Part shown: one piece after another, positions 1 to 8,405 of the stretch
Position numbering within the stretch: the stretch's first letter is position 1
Layout: each line of letters opens with the position of its first letter
Assembly: GCA_041749275.1 (NCBI GenBank)
Contig: JBGTBQ010000264.1
Coordinates: forward strand, 1-38,205
DNA length: 38,205 nt
DNA from: JBGTBQ01 sp041749275
GTDB lineage: Bacteria > Acidobacteriota > Blastocatellia > Pyrinomonadales > Pyrinomonadaceae
Reading direction: 5' to 3'
The notes under the pieces: model-generated
What the model was told of the DNA's origin: nothing
Databases searched by the model: none
The model's input: the letters and a program-made list of their open reading frames with translations, nothing else
Program-made: the position numbers and the translations under genes

Positions 1-2
1 CT

Positions 3-1124
3 CGCGCCGGGCGACGCGCGGCGCTCATGGCCGCGCGCGACCAATTTTACAAGGGGCCGGTGGGAAAGCGCATCGGCGACTTCATGCAGCGCAACGGCGG
101 GCTGCTCGCGGCGGAAGACCTCGCGCGCTTTCGTGCGAAGAGGGGGACGGCGGCGCGTGGCCGTTACCGTGATTACGAGATTTACAAGGCGGGCTTCTGG
201 ACGCAGGGGCCGGTCATGGTCGAGGCGCTGAACGTCCTCGCGGGCTTCGACCTCAAGGCGATGCGCCACAACTCCGCCGACTACGTCCACACGCTCACGG
301 AGACGCTCAAGCTCGCCTTCGCCGACCGCGACCGCTATTACGGCGACCCGGATTTCGTGAAGGTGCCGGAGCGCGAACTACTGTCGGAAGAGTACGCCGC
401 CGTGCGCCGCTCGCTCATCAACCGCGAGCGCGCCTCGCAAGAGCAGCAGCCGGGCGACCCGGCGCGCATGAAGCCGCTCGCCGAAGCGGCGCGCGCGCAA
501 CTACACACCGGCGAGTCAACCGTGCCGCCGTTGGAGCGCGCGAACGACACGACCTGCGTCAACGTCATTGACAAGGACGGCAATCTCTTCAGCGCGACGC
601 CTTCGGGCGCGTGGCTGCCGGCGGTGGTCGCGGGCGACACGGGCGTGCTGATGACGCAGCGGCTGCAATCGGCGCTGCTCACGGAAGGACATCCGAACGT
701 CGTCGCGCCCGGCAAGCGGCCTCGGATCACACTCTCGCCGACGCTTATTTTGCGCGGCGGCGAACCCTACATGGTCTTGAGCACGCCGGGCGGCGACAAT
801 CAGGATCAGGCGCTCTTGCAAGTGATGCTCAATGTCATCGAGTTCGGGATGAACCCGCAGGAAGCAGTCGAGGCGCCGCGCTTCGACACGCAGCATTTGG
901 TAAGCTCCTTCGACGACCACCGCTTCGAGGCCGGCTCGCTCAACGTCGAAGCGCGCATCACGGAAGAGGTGGCCGCTCAACTGAAAGCGCGCGGCCACCG
1001 TGTCAAAGTGCAGGGGGCGTGGGGCACGCTCTCCGCGCCCACGGTCATCATTTACGACGCGCGGACGGGCGTCGCCTCGGCGGGCGCCGACCCGCGCCGC
1101 GGGCGCTACGCGGTCGCATGGTGA
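3..1124 (+). CDS. ggt: gamma-glutamyltransferase family protein, 3' part
   Basis: The frame is open to the left edge of the window, so the gene begins upstream; the first visible ATG is at 27 but is unlikely to be the true start. The visible part covers the end of the large subunit and all of the small subunit of a self-cleaving N-terminal-nucleophile hydrolase. The processing site is the pair of threonines in NDTTCVNV (codons near 549-554), where the first Thr should become the nucleophile; most relatives have TTH and this protein has TTC. Downstream come the family motifs ATPSGAW, GKRPRITLSP and STPGGDNQDQ. The SATPSG/GGDNQDQ style marks the bacterial GGT-like subfamily rather than the E. 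coli glutathione-degrading enzyme, so the exact gamma-glutamyl or acyl substrate is not known. Such proteins are usually exported, but the signal peptide would lie outside the window. Confidence 0.9.
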   Translation, partial: RAGRRAALMAARDQFYKGPVGKRIGDFMQRNGGLLAAEDLARFRAKRGTAARGRYRDYEIYKAGFWTQGPVMVEALNVLAGFDLKAMRHNSADYVHTLTETLKLAFADRDRYYGDPDFVKVPERELLSEEYAAVRRSLINRERASQEQQPGDPARMKPLAEAARAQLHTGESTVPPLERANDTTCVNVIDKDGNLFSATPSGAWLPAVVAGDTGVLMTQRLQSALLTEGHPNVVAPGKRPRITLSPTLILRGGEPYMVLSTPGGDNQDQALLQVMLNVIEFGMNPQEAVEAPRFDTQHLVSSFDDHRFEAGSLNVEARITEEVAAQLKARGHRVKVQGAWGTLSAPTVIIYDARTGVASAGADPRRGRYAVAW

Positions 1125-1193
1125 GCCGCCCGGCGCTCGTGCGCGATTTGGAGTAAATTTGCGTTTGGCTGCGAAAAGGAGCATCCTCAACGC

Positions 1194-1445
1194 ATGAACG
1201 ACGACCCCACAACCAGACCCACCCTTGAGCGTTTGCTTGAGATGACGCGCGAGATGCGCGACGAGATGCGCGCCGGATTTCAGTCCGTCAACGAGAGGCT
1301 CGACCGAGTCGAAGCGCGACTGGACTCGCTTGAGTTGCGAGTCGAGAAGGTAGAGGAGCAACTCGACCGCGTGACGAGCGTCGTGCACGAGACGCGCGCT
1401 GACCTGCGCGAGATCAAAAAAGAGCTGCGCGAGACGGTGAAGTGA
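1194..1445 (+). CDS. small coiled-coil protein of unknown function
   Basis: The 83-residue product is almost wholly charged helix. From about residue 10 to the end it has heptad spacing of Leu/Val/Met (ERLDRVEARLDSLELRVEKV and following), which predicts a parallel coiled coil. There is no signal peptide or membrane segment. An AGGAG stretch lies upstream of the ATG with rather long spacing (about 12 nt). Short proteins of this pattern are common in bacteria and are often called DUF-type coiled-coil or septum-like proteins, but no function can be assigned. The stop overlaps the region where the next frame opens, so the next gene is probably co-transcribed. Confidence 0.6.
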   Translation: MNDDPTTRPTLERLLEMTREMRDEMRAGFQSVNERLDRVEARLDSLELRVEKVEEQLDRVTSVVHETRADLREIKKELRETVK

Positions 1446-1483
1446 GCCAAGCGCGCAACGGGTTTAATGAGGACGAGGTCTCA

Positions 1484-1789
1484 ATGAACGACAGTGAGGA
1501 AAAATTCGCGCTCGAATACCACACGGCGGACGACCCGGACCCACAAGGGCCGCCCTTCAAGTATCGCTCGCATTATCTCGATGACGCCGTGGCCGAGGCA
1601 TGGCGGCTCAAAGAGACGGGCGGGCGCTCTTTGCGCGTCACGCGCGGCGATGAAGTGACGCTTGACGGTGACGCGCTTGACGGCCTGCTGGCGCTCATCT
1701 CAGAGACGAGGACGGGCGAGCCGGAGCGACCCTTGAGAGAGTTGGCCGCGCAGGCGCTCGGCGAGAACGCGAAGGCACAGGGCGCGTAG
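1484..1789 (+). CDS. hypothetical protein
   Basis: The open frame starts at a GTG (1442) overlapping the previous stop. The ATG at 1484 is preceded by GAGG at good spacing and begins a more protein-like sequence (MNDSEEKFALEYHTADDPDP), so I take 1484, giving 101 residues. The protein is acidic and soluble, with no recognised motif. A stretch around residues 20-60 (FKYRSHYLDDAVAEAWRL) looks like an alpha/beta fold. It lies 38 nt downstream of the coiled-coil gene and is probably in its transcription unit. I do not recognise the family. Confidence 0.6.
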   Translation: MNDSEEKFALEYHTADDPDPQGPPFKYRSHYLDDAVAEAWRLKETGGRSLRVTRGDEVTLDGDALDGLLALISETRTGEPERPLRELAAQALGENAKAQGA

Positions 1790-1810
1790 TTAGTCTTACT
1801 CACGCATGAC

Positions 1811-1887
1811 CGTTTAGAGGCGGGCCATGCCCGCCAGCTCAACTCACGATGGAGCTTGAACCGGCGGGCATGGCCCGCCTCTAAACG
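1811..1887. terminator. long perfect hairpin between convergent genes
   Basis: The 25-nt arm at 1811-1835 is exactly complementary to 1863-1887, and a further AGCTC/GAGCT pair sits inside the loop. The element separates a plus-strand gene ending at 1789 from a minus-strand gene ending at 1926, so it can act as a bidirectional terminator. There is no clear T-run. The arm is itself nearly palindromic (GGGCATGCCC-like core), which suggests a dispersed REP-type element. Confidence 0.55.
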
Positions 1888-1925
1888 AGAATAGAAGGTA
1901 GGATGTTATCTTCCGACCTTCGCCG

Positions 1926-2903
1926 CTACTTGTTTCTCAATTCAAACGGCGCGGGCGAAGTAAACTCCATCCAGCCGCGCCCCGAAGGGTGAAAGAAGGC
2001 GAGGCGGGCGGCGTGCAGGCAGAGCCGGTTCGCGTCGTCGTCCGCGCCGTACCACTGGTCGCCGGCTATCACATGGCCGATGTGCGCGCAGTGGATGCGG
2101 AGTTGATTCGTCCGCCCCGTCACCGGCTCAAGCTCGACGAACGTCTCGCCGGCACTCCTCTCAAGCACGCGCAGACGCGTCTCCGAAGGCTTCCCTTCCG
2201 GCATCACATTCCATTCGGGACGTTGCGCGGGGTCGCGTCCGATGGGCGCGTTGATGTGCAGCACGTCTTCGGCGACGAGGCCGCGCAACCGCGCGAGGTA
2301 ACGCTTCTCGACGAGGCGGCGCTGAAAGTGTTGCGAGAGGACGCTCAAAGCGCGCTGCGTCTTGGCGACGACGAGCAGGCCGGAGGTGGCGCGGTCGAGG
2401 CGGTGGACGATGCCGGGGCGGATGACCTGAGACGGGGAGATGGGGGGACGAAGAGACAGGGAGAAAGAAGATGCGTCGTTAGACATCGCCCCCTCTCCCC
2501 GTCCCCCCTTCGCCCCATCTGCTTCGTCAATCCGCAATCGGTTCAGGTGATAGGCGAGCGCGTTGGCGAGCGTGCCCGTCATGTCGCTGTGCGTCGGGTG
2601 GACGAGCAGCCCGGCGGGCTTGACGACGACGAGCAGTTGGTCATCCTCGTGGAGAATTTCGAGCGGAATTTTTTCGGGCGTCATCGCCGTCGGCTTGTCC
2701 TCTTCGTCGGCAAGCTCGATGTGGTCGCCCGCCGCGAGCTTGTGGCCCGGCGGGCAGGCGACGCCGTTCACCGCGCACGCGCCCCGGTCGGCGAGCACCA
2801 CGATTCGCATCCGGCTCAGAGAACCGAGGCGCGCGGCGAGAAACTCGTCGAGCCTCTGGCCCGCCGAGTCGGCGTTGACCTCGAAGCGGAAGAGTTGCGG
2901 CAT
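1926..2903 (-). CDS. rluD: RluA-family 23S rRNA pseudouridine synthase
   Basis: This enzyme isomerises specific uridines of rRNA to pseudouridine in the cytoplasm. An N-terminal S4 RNA-binding domain (about residues 13-70) precedes the catalytic domain. The signature GIVHRLDRATSG holds the catalytic Asp at residue 170, and the motif GRTNQLRIH lies in the C-terminal half. At 325 residues it is close to E. coli RluD; the RluC/RluD distinction cannot be made with certainty. Residues about 125-158 form an extra low-complexity segment just before the signature, encoded by G-rich/C-rich DNA with internal inverted repeats, and look like an in-frame repeat insertion. The ATG follows the TAG of the upstream glycosidase with no gap, so the two are translationally coupled. 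Confidence 0.92.
   Translation of the reverse strand: MPQLFRFEVNADSAGQRLDEFLAARLGSLSRMRIVVLADRGACAVNGVACPPGHKLAAGDHIELADEEDKPTAMTPEKIPLEILHEDDQLLVVVKPAGLLVHPTHSDMTGTLANALAYHLNRLRIDEADGAKGGRGEGAMSNDASSFSLSLRPPISPSQVIRPGIVHRLDRATSGLLVVAKTQRALSVLSQHFQRRLVEKRYLARLRGLVAEDVLHINAPIGRDPAQRPEWNVMPEGKPSETRLRVLERSAGETFVELEPVTGRTNQLRIHCAHIGHVIAGDQWYGADDDANRLCLHAARLAFFHPSGRGWMEFTSPAPFELRNK
2430..2531. repeat. palindromic G/C-skewed insert inside the pseudouridine synthase gene
   Basis: This stretch is purine-rich on one side and C/T-rich on the other. It contains a 10-nt perfect inverted repeat (2431-2440 with 2494-2503) plus looser pairing around it. It encodes residues of low complexity (GAKGGRGEGAMSNDASSFSL) that interrupt the normally compact link before the HRLD motif. 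It keeps the frame, so the enzyme is probably still made. Confidence 0.5.
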
Positions 2904-5900
2904 CTACGGCGCGAACCGCCGACGGTATTCGATGGATGAGATGAAGGCTTTAACCATTTCGGCGTCAACAAAGTTGCCGTTGAATTGATTGAGCTTATTG
3001 AGCCACAAGAAGTAGCCGTCGAAGTTCGTGTCCTGCCCCTCGTTCGGATTCCTCCGCAGATAGCCAAAATATTGCATCAGGACGAACGCCTTGCGGAACT
3101 CCGTGTCCCGCACCGTCTGCGACTCAGCCACGGAGCGCAGCGCCGCCGCACGCCCCGCCGCATCGCCCCCGCCGAAAACGTTGATCGCCGCCTGCCGCTC
3201 CGCCGCGGTAGGCGTCACGCCTGCTCTGTTGAACAACGCATCTACGAACGCGGCGGCGCTCATCCCCACCGGATACAGCGAGGTGAAGCGCGCGGGCGTG
3301 ACGAACTGCGCGGCGAAAGCGTTCTTGTTCGCTTCGAGTTGCTGCCGCCAGACGCCGACGCCGACCTCGACGCCCTGCCCGACCGCCTGCGTGTCCGGCA
3401 AAAACTCCTCACGCCGGAGCGGCACGGGCGCGCCCGTCATGTCGCCGTAGGCCGCCTTGTACATGCGATAGACGAAGTAGCCCGTCTCCTGAAACTCGAT
3501 GGAGAGATAGAACGCCGCCGAGACATTGATCCGCCTCACCTCGCGGCACGGCTGATCCGCGCCGCACTGCTCGATCTGCTCCGACCAGAAGTTGAGACCG
3601 TTGGCATCCGCCGGGCGATTGAGAAAGTCGAGGTAATGCTGGCGGACGAACGTCTGCGTGTCGTCTATGGGGTTCGGCGTCGGCGTCGGCGTGGGCGTGG
3701 GAGCAGGCGGCGGCGGCGGGGCGCCCATGAAGAGACGGTAGGTCTGCAACTGCCGCGCGGCGGCGGAAGTGTTGAGCACGCCGTTCGTCACGGTCGCGTC
3801 GCCAGTGTCCGTCTCGACGTGCGTTGCGCGCTTCGCGCCGAGGAGCGGATTAGCAAGAGCGAGCGAGAAGTTTGACGCCGAGTCCGCGACGTTCCAGACG
3901 CGCGCGATGATGCCGGCCCCGATGCCCTCTTCGGCGGGCTTGAGCGCCCAGAGAAAGACGTTCGGGTCGGAGATTTGGACGAGCGAGTAACTCGTTTCGG
4001 GATACGCCGCGCCGCCCGTCACCGTTCCCACGACGAGCGGGTTCTGATGTTCGAGCGAGAAGCGCATCGCCGAAGTCGAGTTGTAGCCGCCATGCGTGCG
4101 TAAAGCGAAGCGTTGAAGAAAGTGCGTCTCGCCGCCCTGATTCAAAATGCCGAGGCCGGGCGCGCCCTCCTGCCCGCCCGCGAGCACGGAGATTTGCGGC
4201 GTCGAAGTGTCGAGCGTCGAGACCGTGCTTGCGCCGAGTTTCATAAAGTAGAGGTCGGCGTTCGAGAGCGTGACGCCCGCGCCGTCGCCGCCCGCCATGT
4301 CGGCGAAGTGGTTCAGGGTCTGCCAGTCGTAGCGCGTGTTCTGTGCGCGGTCGGAGTAGTGGCCGCCCTGCGACTGACGTTTACCGCGAATCACCGCCCC
4401 AACCTCTTCATGCCACACGTCCGGTGCGCTGAGGTTGAACGAGAAACCCCACGTGCGCGTGTCGCCGAAGTTCTGGTTGATGTCGTTGCGGATGTCTATC
4501 CGCTCGGAGTCGCGGAAGAGCGTGACGCGCGTCGTGTGGTTGAGCGGGCCGGAAGAGTCCGCGCGGAGCGTCACCGAGACCGGGCCGGCGTTCTCGATTT
4601 GCAGCGCGCCGGAGCCTGCGCCGAGGTCGTTGACCGCGCGACCGTTGAGGTTGCCCGCGAACTCGCGGCTGCCCCGCCGCTTGTCGAGGATGCTCGTAAT
4701 CGCGCCCCGGCTCGCCACGTTGAGCCGGTAGATATCGTGCTCGATAGCCCCTCCCGAAACGCTCGCCGCCGCTGCGAATGCCGCGCCCGCGCCGGGCCTG
4801 ATCTCGAACACTTTGTAACCGACGGACGGGATGTCACGGGCCAGCACGCGCAGGTAACGCACGCTCTCTATGAAGACGATTTGAGAAGGCGTCTCCTGCC
4901 CCGTCGAGAGGTCAACGACATGAACCGGGTTCGTGTCGGCGAACTGTAGGTCGGCGTAATCGGTGCGCGTCCAGTTGAGCGGATTGAAAGCGTAGAAGCG
5001 CTGATTCGAGCCGCTCCGGCGGATCATGCCGCCGAGCGCGGTGGAGGCGTCGGCGTGCAGTGTGTTGATGTAAGAAGCGATCTCGCCCGCGATGCGACGC
5101 TGCCAGTTCGCGCGGTCGCGGCGCCCGATAAAAGTGTCCGCCGTCCATGCGTGCTCCCAGAAGAGGCCGAAGTTCATCCACGCCAGTTCGCGCGCGTCCT
5201 TGCGTCCGTCCATGAAGCCGGGGTTTTGCACGCTGACCAAAGTGGCGAGCGACTCCGCGCCCCGGAGTTTTTCGAGCGAGCGCTTGACGGCGCCGGTCGT
5301 CTCCGACATCGAGGCCGGGTGGAGCGCGCCGTCGTTGCCGAAACTGCACGAGACCGATGGAAGCTGCCCGCCCCCGTAAGTGCTCTCGAAGTCCTGAAAG
5401 AAATCCAGTTGGTTCGAGACGATAATCTGGCGATTGGCGTTCGACTGCTGCTGCGCCACGGTGACGAACTCGTCCGTGAGCGTCTGAAGGTCGTCGTGCC
5501 CTTTGCCGAAGGCGCCGATCACGCGGAAGGGATAGCGCGCGAGGAACGTGCTGTTCGTGTCCACGATATTGATTGCGTTGACGGGGTCGCGCGCCTCCGC
5601 GTAGCCGCCGATGCTATCGTGTGAGAAGAGCGAATACCACTTCATCAACACGCGGCTGCCGTCCGGCCCCGTCCACCAGTAAATTTGATGCTCGCGGTCG
5701 CCGGGCGCGGGGGTCGGCCCGCCGCACCCGCACACGCCCTTCCAACTGTACTTCGCCCCCGCCCCCGTCCACAGCGAAACCAGCCCGTAAGGGAGCGTGT
5801 GATCCTCCATCGAGACGGCAATGGGAAAGTTCAGGCCATAGCGCCGCTGGATGAGACCCGGATAGTAAAACCCACGCAGCACTGCCTCGGCGGGCGTCCC

Positions 5901-6272
5901 GCCTTCGTCTGTCACCAGCGCGTTGAGCGGGACGGTGATGTGACCCGACCGCACGCGGTCAACCAACCGCTGGAACTGTTGCGGCGAACGGTTCTTCTCG
6001 TAAGTCCACATCCAGAAACTGCCGTCGGTGTTCCAGCGGCTCTGATACGGTGAAGGATTGTTGGCGGTGGAATCGGCGAGGTTCAGATAGTAGTCGAGCG
6101 TGTTGAGGAAGACCTGACGGTAGGTCGCCTCGTCTCCGGCCCAGAGGTAATCGGTGTGGTCGTCGAGCGCGATGTAGATGCGCTTCGGCCCCGGCTGCGC
6201 GAAGCCCGGCGCGCGGCAGATGATGAGAAGCAATAAGATGAGGGCCGACAGACGGCCCGCGACTCTCGTCAT
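2904..6272 (-). CDS. secreted GH38-like glycoside hydrolase with C-terminal DUF4214
   Basis: The start at 6272 gives a clear signal peptide (MTRVAGRLSALILLLLIICR, cleavage near AFA/Q); an upstream in-frame ATG at 6347 lacks this logic. The N-terminal catalytic domain begins IYIALDDHTDYLW, where His39 and Asp41 fit the zinc-binding HxD of family 38 alpha-mannosidases. MEDHTLPYGL follows in the region expected for the nucleophile. The central beta-rich part (about residues 450-840) matches the GH38 C-terminal sandwich domains. A Pro/Thr linker (about 850-870, PTPTPTPTP) leads to about 250 residues of DUF4214 (FVRQHYLDFLNRPAD...), a domain of exported acidobacterial proteins, perhaps for surface attachment or ligand binding. 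The substrate is unknown. It is followed with no gap by the pseudouridine synthase gene. Confidence 0.85.
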   Translation of the reverse strand: MTRVAGRLSALILLLLIICRAPGFAQPGPKRIYIALDDHTDYLWAGDEATYRQVFLNTLDYYLNLADSTANNPSPYQSRWNTDGSFWMWTYEKNRSPQQFQRLVDRVRSGHITVPLNALVTDEGGTPAEAVLRGFYYPGLIQRRYGLNFPIAVSMEDHTLPYGLVSLWTGAGAKYSWKGVCGCGGPTPAPGDREHQIYWWTGPDGSRVLMKWYSLFSHDSIGGYAEARDPVNAINIVDTNSTFLARYPFRVIGAFGKGHDDLQTLTDEFVTVAQQQSNANRQIIVSNQLDFFQDFESTYGGGQLPSVSCSFGNDGALHPASMSETTGAVKRSLEKLRGAESLATLVSVQNPGFMDGRKDARELAWMNFGLFWEHAWTADTFIGRRDRANWQRRIAGEIASYINTLHADASTALGGMIRRSGSNQRFYAFNPLNWTRTDYADLQFADTNPVHVVDLSTGQETPSQIVFIESVRYLRVLARDIPSVGYKVFEIRPGAGAAFAAAASVSGGAIEHDIYRLNVASRGAITSILDKRRGSREFAGNLNGRAVNDLGAGSGALQIENAGPVSVTLRADSSGPLNHTTRVTLFRDSERIDIRNDINQNFGDTRTWGFSFNLSAPDVWHEEVGAVIRGKRQSQGGHYSDRAQNTRYDWQTLNHFADMAGGDGAGVTLSNADLYFMKLGASTVSTLDTSTPQISVLAGGQEGAPGLGILNQGGETHFLQRFALRTHGGYNSTSAMRFSLEHQNPLVVGTVTGGAAYPETSYSLVQISDPNVFLWALKPAEEGIGAGIIARVWNVADSASNFSLALANPLLGAKRATHVETDTGDATVTNGVLNTSAAARQLQTYRLFMGAPPPPPAPTPTPTPTPNPIDDTQTFVRQHYLDFLNRPADANGLNFWSEQIEQCGADQPCREVRRINVSAAFYLSIEFQETGYFVYRMYKAAYGDMTGAPVPLRREEFLPDTQAVGQGVEVGVGVWRQQLEANKNAFAAQFVTPARFTSLYPVGMSAAAFVDALFNRAGVTPTAAERQAAINVFGGGDAAGRAAALRSVAESQTVRDTEFRKAFVLMQYFGYLRRNPNEGQDTNFDGYFLWLNKLNQFNGNFVDAEMVKAFISSIEYRRRFAP

Positions 6273-6395
6273 GCGTTTTGATCTTCTCGAAGGACAGGCG
6301 CAAACATCTCGCCCGGCCTTGCGGCTAACGCCACACTTGCGTATCAATAAGGTTGAGAGGCCGGAGATAGCGACCGGCTCGACAGCTCAAAATTT

Positions 6396-7961
6396 ATGAT
6401 TCAACCATTCACGCGCTCGAAAGCGCCCGGCAAGCTCGACCTGTTGGTTCTGGCAATCGTCTTTCTAGTCGGGCTGGTTCATCTCTCTTACCCCTTCGAC
6501 GGCGATCAGGCGCTGTTCACCGTCGGAGCGTCGGAGATGAGCCGCGGCGCTGTTCTCTACCGCGACTTCTGGGACTTGAAACAGCCGGCCATCTTCGGCT
6601 TCTACCTCGTCGCGGGCAGACTGTTCGGCTTCAACGAGCCGGGCATCCACCTGTTCGAGCTGCTCTATCTTGTCGCCTTCTCCGCGACACTTCAGGTTAC
6701 TTTAAAAAGTTACTACGAACATCCCGCGCTCGCCAGCCTCGCGCCCCTGCTCACCGTCGGCGCCTACTATGGAATTTCCGGGAGCTGGCATCTCACGCAA
6801 GTGGAAGGTCTCGTCGGCTTCCCCGTGTTCGTTTCCCTCTGGTTTGCTTCCACGCCCGCGCGAGATGGACGGCGGGCCGCACGTTTTTTTCTGTCCGGTC
6901 TGGCGGGAGGGCTGGTTCTGCTTTTCAAGTTCCTCTTCCTCCCGCTCCTGCTGGCCTTCTGGCTGGCCGCCCTTGTTGAACTGATCGTGCGTGGACGCGA
7001 ACGCGCGCCGGTCGCTCTCGCATGGGTCGGCGCGCCGGTCGCGGCGGGCGTTCTGTGTTCGCTGCTGATCGCCTTCGGTTATTTCGCGTGGCACGGCGCG
7101 CTGGGCATCATCGCCTACACGTATTTCGAGTATCCCACCCGCGCCGTCGCCGAGTTGCAACGACCCGACATCGGCAGACTGTTGAGCGGACTGCAATGGT
7201 TCACCGTCTGGGCGGCTCCCTTTCTCGCGCTCGGCTCCGTGGGCGTCTGGGCGTCTTTAAGCAAACGCATGGAACTACTGACGGTCAACCTCGTCCTCTG
7301 GCTCCTCGCCGGATTCTGCGTCATCTTCATTCAACGCTTCTCGTGGTGGGAGTACCACTACCTGCTGCTGCTCTTCCCGCTCGGTCTCCTCGCGGCGAAG
7401 GGGCTGGATGGCTTGTGGGGGCTTTTGGAGAAGTCCACCGCGGTGCTTGCTTCGCGGAAGGCACGCGCCGCCGCAACGTTGTGCGTCGCGCTGCTCTTCC
7501 TCCCCGTCCTCGCCCCGTTGGCTTTGAAGGGCGTCTCTTTCACCCGCGCCGGCCTCACGCTTCAGAGTGAGCGAAGGCTTCAGTACCGGAGCAAGATTAG
7601 CCGGCAGTACCGGACGGCGCTCTCTGAAGTGGCCTTCCTGTCCGAGCCGGGAAATCTGCCCGGCGACATATACGTCTGCGGCAACCCGCTCTTCTACTAT
7701 CTTTCGGGCCGCCATCAGGCCATCGCCTCGAACGGCTGGATGCTCGAATTGTTCCTCTCGGAGCAGTGGGCGCAGATGGCGGATCAACTCTCCGCATCGC
7801 GCCCTCCGTACATTTTCATCGCCTCGGAATACTCCGAGATGATCCCCGAAAGAGCGCCACAAACTTCACGCTTGCTAGAGGAGAACTACCGCGTGCTGCG
7901 TCGCGGCGATGCCGGCGTCTGGTACGTTCTTGAAAAAGGCTCTCACCAGTCCACCCACTGA
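6396..7961 (+). CDS. GT-C membrane glycosyltransferase (family 39-like)
   Basis: The 521-residue product has about ten hydrophobic segments starting at residue 14 and a hydrophilic C-terminal domain from about residue 385. The first extracytoplasmic loop carries FDGDQALF (Asp35, Asp37), the position of the catalytic acidic motif of polyprenyl-phosphate-sugar-dependent GT-C enzymes, followed by YRDFWDLKQP. It probably moves a sugar from a lipid carrier to a glycan, lipid or protein on the outer face of the inner membrane; acceptor and donor are unknown. It is divergent from the GH38-like gene (123 nt between starts) and lies about 440 nt before the polysaccharide cluster, to which it may belong functionally. 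Confidence 0.8.
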   Translation: MIQPFTRSKAPGKLDLLVLAIVFLVGLVHLSYPFDGDQALFTVGASEMSRGAVLYRDFWDLKQPAIFGFYLVAGRLFGFNEPGIHLFELLYLVAFSATLQVTLKSYYEHPALASLAPLLTVGAYYGISGSWHLTQVEGLVGFPVFVSLWFASTPARDGRRAARFFLSGLAGGLVLLFKFLFLPLLLAFWLAALVELIVRGRERAPVALAWVGAPVAAGVLCSLLIAFGYFAWHGALGIIAYTYFEYPTRAVAELQRPDIGRLLSGLQWFTVWAAPFLALGSVGVWASLSKRMELLTVNLVLWLLAGFCVIFIQRFSWWEYHYLLLLFPLGLLAAKGLDGLWGLLEKSTAVLASRKARAAATLCVALLFLPVLAPLALKGVSFTRAGLTLQSERRLQYRSKISRQYRTALSEVAFLSEPGNLPGDIYVCGNPLFYYLSGRHQAIASNGWMLELFLSEQWAQMADQLSASRPPYIFIASEYSEMIPERAPQTSRLLEENYRVLRRGDAGVWYVLEKGSHQSTH

Positions 7962-8405
7962 GACCGTCGGGCACGCGGCGCGATACGGAAAGAGCTTCGC
8001 CGGTCTCCAGATTCAACGGATAATACCTTTAAAGCGCCTCGCTTTCCTATCTCCCGCGCCATTTTTTCTCAAGATTCAACGCTCGAAACCAGACGCGGAT
8101 TAAATGTGTTGTCAAACGGCATGGCGAGAGGCTAGAATCTTTTATGTAAGGCGGGCTTGATAGACATTCCCGCACGCATCACTTCAGCCAGCCTGGGACG
8201 GACATTAACCGTCGCTTTCAAATCTCGCGCCAACGAAGTCAACCTCGACCTTCATGTAAGGAGCCAGTTTGAAACCTAAACCTCGCTGACACTTCCACCT
8301 CGCGACGGCACGTGTCCGGCGGAAGCTTTTCCAATTTCCGCTCCGCCGCCATACCGGAAAAGCCGCCCGTTTCATCGTTTTCAGAGAAGAGTTGGAGCTT
8401 CCCCC
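7962..8405. other. gene-free region upstream of the polysaccharide cluster
   Basis: There is no convincing coding frame in these 444 nt. A local AT-rich part around 8020-8150 contains the promoter candidate listed separately. From that promoter the leader to the first gene would be about 260 nt, long enough for post-initiation control, but I recognise no riboswitch or attenuator structure. Confidence 0.5.
8109..8138 (+). promoter_or_regulatory. candidate sigma-70 promoter of the polysaccharide cluster
   Basis: TTGTCA (8109-8114) and TAGAAT (8133-8138) are separated by 18 nt, in a locally AT-rich patch upstream of the first gene of the cluster. Each hexamer matches the consensus at five of six positions. 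Start of transcription is expected near 8145. Confidence 0.45.

Noticed and set aside
6319..6347. Promoter-like TTGCGG/TATCAA with a 17-nt spacer before the first GT-C gene.
   Set aside because: The -35 matches only three positions; too weak to call.
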